Assembly (NCBI RefSeq): GCF_003024525.3 | Contig: NZ_CP035934.2 | Coordinates: 1,302,001-1,366,000, forward strand | Direction: 5' to 3' | Length of the DNA: 64,000 nucleotides | Source: Acinetobacter cumulans | GTDB taxonomy: Bacteria > Pseudomonadota > Gammaproteobacteria > Pseudomonadales > Moraxellaceae | In this document: positions 1 to 8,614 of the stretch, in pieces | How the letters are laid out: every line of letters begins with the position of its first letter | Numbering within the stretch: position 1 is the stretch's first letter | Translations under genes and position numbers: made by a program | Notes under the pieces: model-generated | What the model saw: only the letters and a program-made list of their open reading frames with translations | Told to the model about the DNA's origin: nothing | Database searches by the model: none

Positions 1-1109
1 ACTTTCGTCGTTTTATGCAAGAGCAGATTGCACCGCATTATGAGCAATGGGAACGCGAAGGCATTATGCCACGCTCTGTATGGAATGCTTTAGGTGATAA
101 CGGTTTCCTGTGCGTAGATGTGCCGGAAGAATATGGTGGTTATGGTGTTCCAACACATTATTCATTAATGCTGGTCGAAGAGTCTGCACGTGCAGGTTTT
201 AGCGCACTATCTACAGGTATTTCGTGTCACTCTGAAATTGCGGCACCGTATATTTTACATATTGGTTCAGAAGAACAAAAACAATACTGGTTACCTAAAA
301 TGGTAACAGGTGAAGTTGTGGGCGCGATTGGTATGACAGAGCCGGGTGCAGGTTCTGATTTACAGTCAATGCGTAGTAGCGCCATTTTACAAGGTGATCA
401 TTATCTATTAAATGGTTCTAAAACCTTTATTTCTAATGGTCAGCATGCAGATTTAGTGGTGTTGGCAGCTAAGACTGATCCGCAAGCGCGTGCTAAAGGC
501 GTGTCTTTGCTGTTGGTGGATACACACTTGGACGGTTTTAAGAAAGGCACAAACCTCGACAAAATTGGTCTGCACTCACAAGATACCTCAGAGCTGTTTT
601 ATGACAATGTAAAAGTGCCAAAAGAGCAATTATTGGGTCAAGCGGGTCATGGCTTTGCTTATCTTATGCAAGAGCTTCCACGTGAACGTACTGCAATTGC
701 AGCGACTGCTGTAGGTGCAATCCGTGGTTCGATTGAAGTAACAGTAAAATACGTGCAAGAACGTCAAGCTTTTGGTCAGGCGGTGGGGCAGTTCCAAAAT
801 ACTCGCTTTGTATTGGCACAAGCCAAAATTGATGAATTGGCAACCATTGCATTTTATGAGCGTAATGTTGAGCTCTACATGGAAAATAAACTGGATGTAG
901 AAACTGCAGCTGCCTTAAAGAGCTTTTCAACGGATATGCAGATGAAAATCGCGGACAATTTACTACAATTGTTTGGTGGCTATGGCTATATGACTGAATA
1001 TCCAATTTCACGTTTCTTCGTTGATGCGCGCATCCAGCGCATTTATGGCGGAACCAACGAAATTATGAAAGAAATTGTAGTTCGTAGTATGTTGGGCCGT
1101 AAAGCTTAG
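1..1109 (+). CDS. Acyl-CoA dehydrogenase (5' end outside window)
   Basis: FAD-dependent acyl-CoA dehydrogenase that makes the alpha,beta double bond in an acyl-CoA during fatty-acid or branched-chain catabolism. The reading frame is already open at base 3 (Phe-Arg-Arg-Phe before the first Met at base 15), so the gene begins upstream and about 370 residues of a usual 380-390 are present. Visible family marks are the GMTEPGAGSD substrate/FAD loop near residue 110, the EYGGYG segment in the N-terminal helical domain, and the C-terminal YGGTNEI with the catalytic-base glutamate. It is followed by a bidirectional terminator. Family is certain; chain-length preference cannot be read from the sequence. 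Confidence 0.93.
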   Translation, partial: FRRFMQEQIAPHYEQWEREGIMPRSVWNALGDNGFLCVDVPEEYGGYGVPTHYSLMLVEESARAGFSALSTGISCHSEIAAPYILHIGSEEQKQYWLPKMVTGEVVGAIGMTEPGAGSDLQSMRSSAILQGDHYLLNGSKTFISNGQHADLVVLAAKTDPQARAKGVSLLLVDTHLDGFKKGTNLDKIGLHSQDTSELFYDNVKVPKEQLLGQAGHGFAYLMQELPRERTAIAATAVGAIRGSIEVTVKYVQERQAFGQAVGQFQNTRFVLAQAKIDELATIAFYERNVELYMENKLDVETAAALKSFSTDMQMKIADNLLQLFGGYGYMTEYPISRFFVDARIQRIYGGTNEIMKEIVVRSMLGRKA

Positions 1110-1135
1110 ATGGTTATATATTGAGTTTTAGTCAT

Positions 1136-1161
1136 AAAAAAGAACCTTCGGGTTCTTTTTT
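1136..1161. terminator. Bidirectional intrinsic terminator
   Basis: Perfect stem AAAAAAGAACC / GGTTCTTTTTT around a TTCG tetraloop. It has T-runs in both directions and lies between two convergent genes. The stop codon of the minus-strand PfpI-like gene lies inside the stem. Confidence 0.9.
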
Positions 1162-1678
1162 ATTGGCTCAAGGCAATCAAACTTTCACGAATAAAATAAG
1201 GTAAATCGGTAGATGATGGTGAAGAAATATAGAGGTTATTATCATTTACTACACTGACATCATAATAGACTGCACCTGCATCTATTAAAGACGATGCATT
1301 TGGTTTGTTAATTGTCATTAAGTGACCTGCCACAACCCGTGCTTGAATTAACAGTTGTGGAGCATTTGAAATACTCATAATTAATTTATGCGAATTGGCA
1401 AAATGTTGAATAAATTCGAGATAGCGCAGATCTTGAGAGAGGAGGTCATGTGAATGGCCACCGGGAATTAATAATGCATCAAAATTGTTTAAGTCAACTT
1501 CTGCAATGCTTTGATCAATTGTAACGGCGCTGGTGCAATGTTGACCATGAATGATTTTACCAGCTTGTGCTTCAATATTTAAAATCGAATGTCGAGCAGC
1601 ACGAAAGGCTTCTACGGTTTCGTCGTAATGTGTGTCTTCAAAATTATGGGTCACCAGTACAGCAATATTTTTTGGCAT
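1160..1678 (-). CDS. DJ-1/PfpI superfamily protein, no nucleophile cysteine
   Basis: 172-residue single-domain protein of the DJ-1/PfpI superfamily (glyoxalase/protease/chaperone-like glutamine amidotransferase fold). The start is set at the Met of MPKNIAVLVTHNF because homologues begin there; the frame stays open for 45 codons upstream but that stretch reads like intergenic DNA. The fold signature is seen as LLIPGGHSHDLL (residues about 70-81) and the later PQLL helix. At the nucleophile elbow, where family members normally have A-x-C-H-G-P, this protein reads SISNAP, so cysteine and histidine are replaced by Ser and Asn. It may therefore be catalytically dead or act differently. It is transcribed alone, convergent with the acyl-CoA dehydrogenase gene. 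Confidence 0.8.
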   Translation of the reverse strand: MPKNIAVLVTHNFEDTHYDETVEAFRAARHSILNIEAQAGKIIHGQHCTSAVTIDQSIAEVDLNNFDALLIPGGHSHDLLSQDLRYLEFIQHFANSHKLIMSISNAPQLLIQARVVAGHLMTINKPNASSLIDAGAVYYDVSVVNDNNLYISSPSSTDLPYFIRESLIALSQ

Positions 1679-1927
1679 GGTCGGAGACTCAAGAAATCTT
1701 TTAAAAAATATTACACCGTGTCTGCATTTATAAAGTGCGATATTTGTCATAATAAAGTATGAAAAGGTAACCAAGCCTCGGTACTCTAATCGTGTTTTTT
1801 TAAGACCTAGCACTCGGGCATTAGTTTGTGTGAAAGGTATTTCTTTTATGAAATTTTAATTGGAATAACTGAACTATTTTTTATGAATAAAGTGGTTGAG
1901 TTGGCTTTTTAGCTTAGATGTTGAATC

Positions 1928-1979
1928 ATGAAAATTCCTGTAGTTTTCATAACTTAATAACAGGGTTGTATATATACAA
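1928..1979. repeat. Inverted repeat and palindrome upstream of pheA
   Basis: Within the 485-bp gap 1679-2163 two dyads stand out. One is ATGAAAA-N9-TTTTCAT at 1928-1950; the other is a perfect 14-bp palindrome TTGTATATATACAA at 1966-1979. The rest of the gap is AT-rich and holds no convincing gene. They could be regulator sites for the flanking divergent genes or simple AT-rich chance dyads. Confidence 0.35.
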
Positions 1980-2163
1980 AACAAGATTGAATGACACAAG
2001 AAGATGATAATTTAAGCAAAGCATAAAGGCAGAAATCATGTGGATAGTTTAAACAACTGTCTGTTTTTAAGGCTGAATCAATGAAAGTCGTATTGCGCAA
2101 CATTTGAAAGCTAACTATTGTTATACTTGTTTGCAAACCATGTTTTTGAAGGGCGATATAACA

Positions 2164-3273
2164 ATGATCAACGACGATCAAAACACGAAGGCTTCTCTTG
2201 ACCTAGCTCAAATCCGCGAAGATATTGATTCAGTGGATATGCAAATTCAGCAATTGATTAACCGTCGAGCTAAATTGGCAGAGGCAGTAGCAAAAGCAAA
2301 ATTTGCTTCAGAAGAAGATCCTCTGTTTTACCGTCCTGAGCGTGAAGCGCAAGTTTTACGTAAAGTTATGGATCGCAATGAAGGCCCATTGTCTGATGTC
2401 ACCATGGCTCGTTTGTTCCGTGAAATCATGTCGGCATGCTTGGCTTTAGAAGCACCACAAAGTATTGCTTTTTTAGGCCCTGTGGGTACATATACTCATT
2501 CGGCAGTTTTAAAGCATTTCGGTCAGGATGCTGTCATTCGCCCTTTACCGACTATTGATGAAGTATTCCGTGAAGTTGAAGCGGGCAGTGCGCATTATGG
2601 TTTAGTGCCTGTTGAAAACTCATCTGAAGGTGTAGTCAATCACACACTAGATTGTTTCAAGACATCACATCTGAACGTAATTGGTGAGGTTGAATTGCCA
2701 ATTCATCACCAGTTCTTAATTTCTGAAAATACACGTAAAGATAGCATCAAACAAATTTATGCTCATCAACAAACTTTGGCGCAGTGCCGTGGTTGGTTAG
2801 ATGCGCATTATCCTGGTGTTGAACGTGTTGCATTAAGCTCAAATGCAGAAGCTGCGCGCCGTATTCGTAATGAATGGCATTCGGCAGCCATTGCATCTGA
2901 GGTTGCCTCAAGTATTTATGGCTTAGAAATTTTACATAGCAATATTGAAGATAACCCAGAAAACACGACACGTTTCTTGGTTATTGGTCGCGAGAAAGTG
3001 CCACAGTCAGGTAATGATAAAACGTCATTACTGGTCTCTGCACATGACCGCGCTGGGGCATTGTTAGAAATTTTAGCACCATTTGCTAAACACAATATTA
3101 GCTTAACAAGTATTGAAACGCGTCCAGCATTGCCAGAAAAATGGGCCTATGTGTTCTTTATTGATCTTGAAGGTCATGTTGAGCAAGACAATGTGAAAGC
3201 GGCCATTGAAGAAATTCGACCTTTAGTTAAAGAAGTTCGCGTGTTGGGTTCATATCCAATTGCGGTGCTCTAA
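2164..3273 (+). CDS. pheA: Bifunctional chorismate mutase / prephenate dehydratase
   Basis: P-protein of phenylalanine biosynthesis, converting chorismate to prephenate and then phenylpyruvate; 369 residues, the usual size. Start chosen at the Met of MINDDQ, preceded by GAAGGG. Order of domains: AroQ-type chorismate mutase in about residues 15-95 (IQQLINRRAKLAEAV helix), the prephenate dehydratase domain opening with FLGPVGTYTHSA at about 102 and carrying the catalytic Thr in the TTRF motif near 273, then an ACT domain (GALLEILAPFAKHNISL) with ETRP for phenylalanine feedback binding. It heads a co-directional unit with hisC and tyrA-aroA. Confidence 0.96.
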   Translation: MINDDQNTKASLDLAQIREDIDSVDMQIQQLINRRAKLAEAVAKAKFASEEDPLFYRPEREAQVLRKVMDRNEGPLSDVTMARLFREIMSACLALEAPQSIAFLGPVGTYTHSAVLKHFGQDAVIRPLPTIDEVFREVEAGSAHYGLVPVENSSEGVVNHTLDCFKTSHLNVIGEVELPIHHQFLISENTRKDSIKQIYAHQQTLAQCRGWLDAHYPGVERVALSSNAEAARRIRNEWHSAAIASEVASSIYGLEILHSNIEDNPENTTRFLVIGREKVPQSGNDKTSLLVSAHDRAGALLEILAPFAKHNISLTSIETRPALPEKWAYVFFIDLEGHVEQDNVKAAIEEIRPLVKEVRVLGSYPIAVL

Positions 3274-3283
3274 GTTCACAACT

Positions 3284-3311
3284 GTGATGTGTGTGTTTGC
3301 ATGCACATCAC
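3284..3311 (+). promoter_or_regulatory. Intercistronic hairpin between pheA and hisC
   Basis: Perfect 8-bp stem GTGATGTG / CACATCAC with a 12-nt loop in the 69-nt gap after pheA, followed by only a weak CTTTATT tract. It may act as an inefficient terminator or an mRNA stability element tuning hisC relative to pheA. Confidence 0.4.
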
Positions 3312-3342
3312 CTTTATTACTTGAAATAATCGGAAGTGTAAA

Positions 3343-4434
3343 ATGACGTTTGTCCCAGCCAATGAAGGCATTGAAAAATTAAAGCCTTATCAACCAGGTA
3401 AACCAATCAGTGAGCTTGAGCGTGAGTTGGGGATTACTGATATTGTTAAATTGGCTTCTAATGAAAATCCATTGGGTTGCTCTGCAAAAGTAAAAGAAGC
3501 GGTAGCTGCTGAATTAGCTGAAATTGGCCGTTATCCAGATGGTGGTGGTTTTATTTTAAAAGACCAAATTCAGGCACAATTTGGCGTGGCACATGACCGT
3601 ATTACATTAGGCAATGGTTCAAACGATCTACTCGAGATTTTTGCACGCAGTTTTGTATCTGAAAAGGATTCAGTTGTGTACAGTCAGCATGCATTTGCTG
3701 TCTATGGCTTGGTGACTCAAGCAATTAATGCACAAGCCATTGAAGTGCCTGCAAAAGGTTTTTCACATGACTTAGATGCAATGGCTGCTGCGGTTCAAGC
3801 CAATACCAAATTAATTTTTATTGCAAATCCGAACAACCCAACAGGGACTTGGTTTGAAGAAGCAGAATTTGATGCATTTATGCAAAAAATTCCAAGCAAT
3901 GTGATTGTGGTATTGGATGAAGCTTATGTGGAATATTTCCCAGAAAACTTTAACAGCTTGAAGTTCTTAGATCAGTATTCAAACCTAATTGTTAGCCGCA
4001 CGATGTCAAAGTGCTATGGCTTAGCTGCACTTCGTGTAGGTTTTGCTTTAGCTTCTGTTGAAGTGACCGACTACCTTAATCGTATTCGTCAGCCGTTTAA
4101 CGTGAACCACCTTGCAATGGTGGCGGCAGTTGCTGCGCTCAAAGATGAAGCTTTTATTGAGCAATCACGTGTCGTGAACAAGGCGGGTATGGCGCAGTTA
4201 GAAGCTGGCGTAACGGCATTAGGGTTAAGTTTTGAACCTTCGCGTGCGAACTTCTTATTAATCAATGTAAATGCAGATCCTGCACAAACATTCGCAGCTT
4301 TACTTAAAGAAGGTGTGATTGTGCGTCATGTTGGAATTGCAAATCATCTTCGTGTATCAATTGGTACTGAAGTAGAAAATGAAAAATTCTTAGCTGCTTT
4401 GGCTAAGGTGCTGGGTTTAGAGGCAAAAGCGTAA
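3343..4434 (+). CDS. hisC: Histidinol-phosphate / aromatic aminotransferase
   Basis: PLP-dependent fold-type I aminotransferase of the HisC family, 363 residues, full length. Visible are the substrate-binding KLASNENPLG near the N-terminus, PNNPTGTW in the cofactor region, DEAYVEYF, and the Schiff-base lysine in RTMSKCYGLAALRVGF. The position between pheA and tyrA-aroA suggests that it transaminates phenylpyruvate, 4-hydroxyphenylpyruvate or prephenate (as broad-specificity HisC2 enzymes do) as well as, or instead of, imidazole acetol phosphate; that is inference from context. A suitable GGAAGTG ribosome site precedes the ATG. The stop is 3 nt from the next start, so translation is probably coupled. 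Confidence 0.92.
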   Translation: MTFVPANEGIEKLKPYQPGKPISELERELGITDIVKLASNENPLGCSAKVKEAVAAELAEIGRYPDGGGFILKDQIQAQFGVAHDRITLGNGSNDLLEIFARSFVSEKDSVVYSQHAFAVYGLVTQAINAQAIEVPAKGFSHDLDAMAAAVQANTKLIFIANPNNPTGTWFEEAEFDAFMQKIPSNVIVVLDEAYVEYFPENFNSLKFLDQYSNLIVSRTMSKCYGLAALRVGFALASVEVTDYLNRIRQPFNVNHLAMVAAVAALKDEAFIEQSRVVNKAGMAQLEAGVTALGLSFEPSRANFLLINVNADPAQTFAALLKEGVIVRHVGIANHLRVSIGTEVENEKFLAALAKVLGLEAKA

Positions 4435-4437
4435 ATT

Positions 4438-6687
4438 ATGGCAACGCCACTGTTTGAAAAAGTTGCATTTATTGGCCTTGGGCTAATTGGCTCAAGTCTA
4501 GCTCGAGTGATCATTGCTGAAAAATTAGCAACGGAAATCGTCGCTTCGACGCGATCGCAAAAAACTTTAGATGATGCGAAAGCGCTGGGTCTGATTCAGG
4601 CGGGTTATACCAATCCGATTGATGCTGTAAAAGGCGCAGATTTAGTGGTCTTGGCATTACCTGTACGTGCGACACAAAAGGTATTAGAAACTATTCAACC
4701 GTATTTAAGCGCAAATGTCATTATTACGGATGTAGGTAGTACCAAAGGCAATGTGGTAGAGGCAGCAAAAGCAGTTTATGGTGAGAAATTACCTGCTGGT
4801 TTTGTACCTGGCCATCCAATTGCTGGAGCAGAGCATACAGGGGTACACGCAGGTAAAGTCGATTTATTTGCTAACCATAAGGTTATTTTGACACCTTTGC
4901 CAAGTAGCGCAGATTGGGCAGTAGATAAACTCATTCAACTGTGGCAAGCAGCCAAAGCTGAGGTCATTTGTATGGATGTGGACAAGCATGATGAGGTGCT
5001 TGCTCACACCAGTCATTTACCGCATCTTATGGCATTCAATTTGGTTGAGCAATTGGCCAACCGTGAAGACAATTTAGATATTTTCCGTTATGCAGCAGGT
5101 GGCTTCCGTGACTTCTCACGCATTGCTGCCAGCGATCCACAAATGTGGCATGACATCTTTTTTGCCAATAAAAAGGCAATTTTAAATGCAGTCGATGGCT
5201 TTGAACAGCAGCTAACGACTTTGCGCAAGTTGATTGAAGATGAAAACTCGCAAGCATTGATGGGATTGCTCGGACATGCGCAAGCAGCACGACAGCACTT
5301 TAATCACATGCTGGCTAAAAAACCCTTGATGGAGAAAAACAAAGTGACGACACAGCAATTTACAATTTTACCGGGCCAAAAGAATTTCCAAGGTAAATTT
5401 ACAGTGCCAGGGGATAAATCTGTGTCACACCGCTCAATCATGTTTGGTGCGATTGCTGAAGGCACCACACATGTGACTGGTTTTCTCGAAGGTGAAGATG
5501 CACTTGCAACTTTACAAGCATTCCGTGACATGGGAGTGAGTATTGAAGGCCCAAAAAATGGTGAAGTTACGATTCATGGTGTGGGCATACATGGTTTAAA
5601 AGCACCTGCAAGTGCATTGTATATGGGCAACTCTGGTACATCGATGCGTTTGCTCTCAGGCATGTTATCTGCGCAAGCATTTGATTCGGTGATGACAGGT
5701 GATGCGTCATTGTCTAAACGACCAATGGAGCGTATTGCGAAGCCTTTACGTGAAATGGGCGCGCAAATTCAAACGACGGGTGAGCGTGGTACGCCACCAG
5801 TGTCTATCTCTGGTAGCCAAGCTTTAAAAGGCATTCAATACGATTTGCCTATGGCTTCAGCCCAAGTAAAATCAGGTATTTTGCTTGCGGGACTTTGGGC
5901 TGAGGGTGAGACTTCGGTAACTGAACCTGAGCCAACACGTGACCATACCGAGCGTATGCTTCGTGCATTTGGTTATGATGTAAAAACAGAAGGTAACCGT
6001 ATTTCGCTACAAGGCGGTGGTAAGCTTGTGGGTACCAATATTCAAGTGCCTTCAGATATATCTTCAGCAGCTTTCTTTATGGTGGGTGCTGCCATTACAG
6101 AAGGTGCGGATGTTACGCTTGAAGCGGTTGGGATTAACCCAACACGTACTGGCGTGATTGAAATATTAAAGCAAATGGGTGCGGATATTTCAGTTGAAAA
6201 TGAACGAATTGCAGGTGGTGAGCCGATTGCTGATATTCGTATTCAAGGTACGCGTACACTCAAAGGTATTCACATGCCTGAAGATCAAGTGCCGTTGGCG
6301 ATTGATGAATTCCCAGCTTTATTTATTGCGGCTGCTTGTGCAGAAGGTCAAACAGTTTTAACTGGTGCTGCTGAGCTTCGCGTAAAAGAGTCTGACCGTA
6401 TTCAAGTGATGGCAGATGGTTTGAAGATCATGGGTATTGATTGTACGCCGACTGATGATGGTATCATTATTGAAGGTAAGGGTAAGTCAGGTGAGTGGGG
6501 CTCAATTTTCACAGGTGGTGAAATTGAATCACATCACGATCACCGTATTGCAATGAGTTTTTCAATTGCGGGCTTACGAACTTCGGGCGCAATTAAAATT
6601 GTAGGTACTGAAACAGTTGCAACCAGTTTCCCTACATTTACACAATTAACAGCGAAAGCGGGCTTAGCAATTGAAGTAACAGAATAA
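4438..6687 (+). CDS. tyrA-aroA: Fused prephenate dehydrogenase / EPSP synthase
   Basis: 749-residue two-enzyme fusion. Residues 1 to about 295 are a TyrA-type prephenate/arogenate dehydrogenase with the NAD(P) fingerprint FIGLGLIGSSLARV, PGHPIAGAEHTG and the HTSHLPH catalytic segment. From about residue 298 (an internal Met) it continues as 5-enolpyruvylshikimate-3-phosphate synthase with GDKSVSHRSIM, NSGTSMRLL, the RVKESDRI segment and DHRIAMSF. One polypeptide therefore serves the tyrosine branch and a step of the common shikimate pathway. The fusion is known in Acinetobacter and supports the genus call. Gene-end terminator lies 30 nt downstream. No lesion is seen. Confidence 0.96.
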   Translation: MATPLFEKVAFIGLGLIGSSLARVIIAEKLATEIVASTRSQKTLDDAKALGLIQAGYTNPIDAVKGADLVVLALPVRATQKVLETIQPYLSANVIITDVGSTKGNVVEAAKAVYGEKLPAGFVPGHPIAGAEHTGVHAGKVDLFANHKVILTPLPSSADWAVDKLIQLWQAAKAEVICMDVDKHDEVLAHTSHLPHLMAFNLVEQLANREDNLDIFRYAAGGFRDFSRIAASDPQMWHDIFFANKKAILNAVDGFEQQLTTLRKLIEDENSQALMGLLGHAQAARQHFNHMLAKKPLMEKNKVTTQQFTILPGQKNFQGKFTVPGDKSVSHRSIMFGAIAEGTTHVTGFLEGEDALATLQAFRDMGVSIEGPKNGEVTIHGVGIHGLKAPASALYMGNSGTSMRLLSGMLSAQAFDSVMTGDASLSKRPMERIAKPLREMGAQIQTTGERGTPPVSISGSQALKGIQYDLPMASAQVKSGILLAGLWAEGETSVTEPEPTRDHTERMLRAFGYDVKTEGNRISLQGGGKLVGTNIQVPSDISSAAFFMVGAAITEGADVTLEAVGINPTRTGVIEILKQMGADISVENERIAGGEPIADIRIQGTRTLKGIHMPEDQVPLAIDEFPALFIAAACAEGQTVLTGAAELRVKESDRIQVMADGLKIMGIDCTPTDDGIIIEGKGKSGEWGSIFTGGEIESHHDHRIAMSFSIAGLRTSGAIKIVGTETVATSFPTFTQLTAKAGLAIEVTE

Positions 6688-6716
6688 AAATTGTTAAAAC
6701 TGATTATTTGTTAGAC

Positions 6717-6744
6717 AACAGCCAAGCAAAAGCTTGGCTGTTTT
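6717..6744 (+). terminator. Intrinsic terminator of the pheA-hisC-tyrA-aroA unit
   Basis: Perfect 11-bp stem AACAGCCAAGC / GCTTGGCTGTT with an AAAA loop running into TTTT. Confidence 0.85.
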
Positions 6745-6798
6745 GCATTTATTGCTTATTCTAAAACCATACAACAAAAATGCCTTTAGGGTTTGATC

Positions 6799-7167
6799 AT
6801 GAAAAAATTACAATTTGCAGCCAACTGTGAGCAACATCAAGCAAAGGAAGCAGATTCAACTGTGGCGCAAAAGCACGTCGCGGATCTTTTGGCAAGCAAG
6901 CTGGGGCAATATGGCTTTGAAGTATTGCCTCAAGGCGCTGACCGTGTTGCGGTCAGTGTAGATAATCATGAGCTACCACTTTCTGTAACCTGCCAAGGGC
7001 ATAATGCTGAAGGTCATTTAGTCTGTGAAATTACGTCTTATCCTGATGAGGATCAAGATTGGTTGGAGCGCATTACTGAGCAAAGTTTGCTTAATCAATT
7101 GGCACAAGCTGTTGAAAGCTCATTGAAAGAAGATGATGCATTCAGTCAATTTAGCTGGAAAGGCTAA
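6799..7167 (+). CDS. Conserved hypothetical cytosolic protein
   Basis: 122-residue acidic soluble protein with no signal peptide or membrane segment. The ATG at 6799 is used rather than the in-frame TTG two codons earlier; TTTAGGG provides a ribosome site. The sequence has a mixed alpha/beta look with many Glu, Asp and Gln residues, two cysteines in the first 70 residues, and ends FSQFSWKG. I recognise no domain. It stands alone between a terminator and another short unknown gene. Confidence 0.7.
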   Translation: MKKLQFAANCEQHQAKEADSTVAQKHVADLLASKLGQYGFEVLPQGADRVAVSVDNHELPLSVTCQGHNAEGHLVCEITSYPDEDQDWLERITEQSLLNQLAQAVESSLKEDDAFSQFSWKG

Positions 7168-7355
7168 ATTTTGATTTTGGGGTTCTTCGCGTCAGTATAT
7201 GTCGCTTCATGCTATGCTGACCGAAATCTAAGTTATATGATGATACTCAAGAGAAAACGAATAAAGAAAAGTGGACTTTAGAAAGTTCATGAACGGAATG
7301 TTTGGGTACTTTAAGATGTGTGAAATTCCGTCCAATCCATGTCTGGAGGAAGTCG

Positions 7356-7811
7356 ATGTTTGATTTAAAACGTATCACTGAGCAATTTGAATGGAATCCT
7401 GGTTCAGCTTATGGTCGATGGAGTCGGGCCATAAAAGAAAATGACCGTCCCTATATTTGGCTCAGCTGTAGACCAAGTAGCGAAGGGCGCGAACTTTATT
7501 GTATTAATCAAAGTGGTTCACCAATTGAGCGTATTGATGTGCTCCACAATACACATGCATTGGTTGATGGTGAGTATTTTAATAAAGCCAATGCTGCGCT
7601 GAGTTATACTGAAATCGCACATGATGAAGCCGTTAAAATTGCTCACTATGATGAATATTATGATTTAGATGTATTGCTGGGTGTTACTTTAGCAGTCAGT
7701 AGTACAGAGCTTGGGCATTTGGTATTAAAGTCGAAAGAGATTTTAGGTGGTCCTAAGCTTGATGATGTATTGCTTTGGAAAAATCAGTGTGATTCATCAA
7801 AGATAAAATAA
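7356..7811 (+). CDS. Conserved hypothetical protein
   Basis: 151-residue soluble protein beginning MFDLKRITEQFEW, the start being fixed by a strong GGAGG eight bases before the ATG. The open frame extends 18 codons further up but without a ribosome site. No known motif is recognised; it contains a YDEYYDLDVLLGV acidic-aromatic stretch and no membrane segment. The gene ends in a bidirectional terminator and may form a weak unit with the preceding unknown gene, although 188 nt separate them. Confidence 0.7.
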   Translation: MFDLKRITEQFEWNPGSAYGRWSRAIKENDRPYIWLSCRPSSEGRELYCINQSGSPIERIDVLHNTHALVDGEYFNKANAALSYTEIAHDEAVKIAHYDEYYDLDVLLGVTLAVSSTELGHLVLKSKEILGGPKLDDVLLWKNQCDSSKIK

Positions 7812-7838
7812 AAAAGCCAGTTTGAGACTGGCTTTTTT
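7810..7838. terminator. Bidirectional intrinsic terminator
   Basis: Stem GCCAGT / ACTGGC around TTGAG, flanked by A6 and T6 runs, between convergent genes. Confidence 0.88.
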
Positions 7839-7860
7839 ATTTTTAAACGGCTTATTTATA

Positions 7861-8490
7861 TTAGTTAATGAGGAAGCGTGTCATCGCAATACGCAATTGC
7901 TTTAAGTAACCTGTGAAGAAGTGGTTTGCACCAGGCAACACAGTGATTAAATGACGTTGTGGTTTCGCCCATTGAATCATATCTGACAATAAAGTGACAT
8001 CATCTGCTTCGCCATGAATGAAGAGGATATCGCCTTTAATGTGTGGCGTCACATATGGACGTACACCAGCAACAGTTGCTGTAGGTAAACCACATAAGAT
8101 GGTTTGTACAGGCTGAAGCTCAGTGGCAAGCATGGCATAACATTTTGCCATGACATGTGCACCAAAGCTAAAACCGCCTGCAAAGAAAGGCAAGTCTGCA
8201 TGTTGGCTACGTGCATAGGCAATGACATCTAAGGTGTCTTTCGTTTCGCCATTACCTTCATCGTGAACGCCCGCACTTTGGCCAGAACCACGAAAGCTAG
8301 GACGATACACAACACAACCGCGCTCTAAAAACATTTGAGCAAGTAAAGTTGGGACTTTATGCTGTGGTGTTCCACCTTGTAGGGGATGGGGGTGAGTAAC
8401 TACCGCGAATCCTTTCACTTCACCCTGTGGATAATCTACAAAAACTTCAATTTGGCCAGCTTGGCCTTGAAGGAAAATTTGTTCAGACAT
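7861..8490 (-). CDS. Alpha/beta hydrolase
   Basis: 209-residue small alpha/beta hydrolase of the type with an N-terminal THPHPLQGG oxyanion/loop motif. The nucleophile elbow GFSFGA (Ser near residue 110), the aspartate in HGEADDVT and the C-terminal PGANHFF histidine form the expected catalytic triad; FRGSGQSAG is also typical. No signal peptide, so cytosolic. It is probably an esterase or thioesterase of unknown substrate. Transcribed alone, convergent with the unknown gene at 7356 and divergent from yaaA. Confidence 0.88.
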   Translation of the reverse strand: MSEQIFLQGQAGQIEVFVDYPQGEVKGFAVVTHPHPLQGGTPQHKVPTLLAQMFLERGCVVYRPSFRGSGQSAGVHDEGNGETKDTLDVIAYARSQHADLPFFAGGFSFGAHVMAKCYAMLATELQPVQTILCGLPTATVAGVRPYVTPHIKGDILFIHGEADDVTLLSDMIQWAKPQRHLITVLPGANHFFTGYLKQLRIAMTRFLIN

Positions 8491-8554
8491 AACAAATAGA
8501 TTAAATAGCAGGAGAATGCAGTATTCTACCGATAATGCTCAGTAAAAACACAGA

Positions 8555-8584
8555 TTGGAAATAAAATAAGTCTACTGTTATAGT
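8555..8584 (+). promoter_or_regulatory. Candidate sigma70 promoter of yaaA
   Basis: TTGGAA (8555-8560), 18-bp spacer, then an extended -10 TG-T-TATAGT ending at 8584, giving a start about 25 nt before the yaaA ATG. Confidence 0.45.
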
Positions 8585-8614
8585 TTGATTACTTAAATTT
8601 TAATCAAGTTATCT

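Noticed and set aside
1813..2163. Phe-rich leader peptide for pheA attenuation
   Set aside because: No short frame with consecutive Phe codons followed by a terminator was found.
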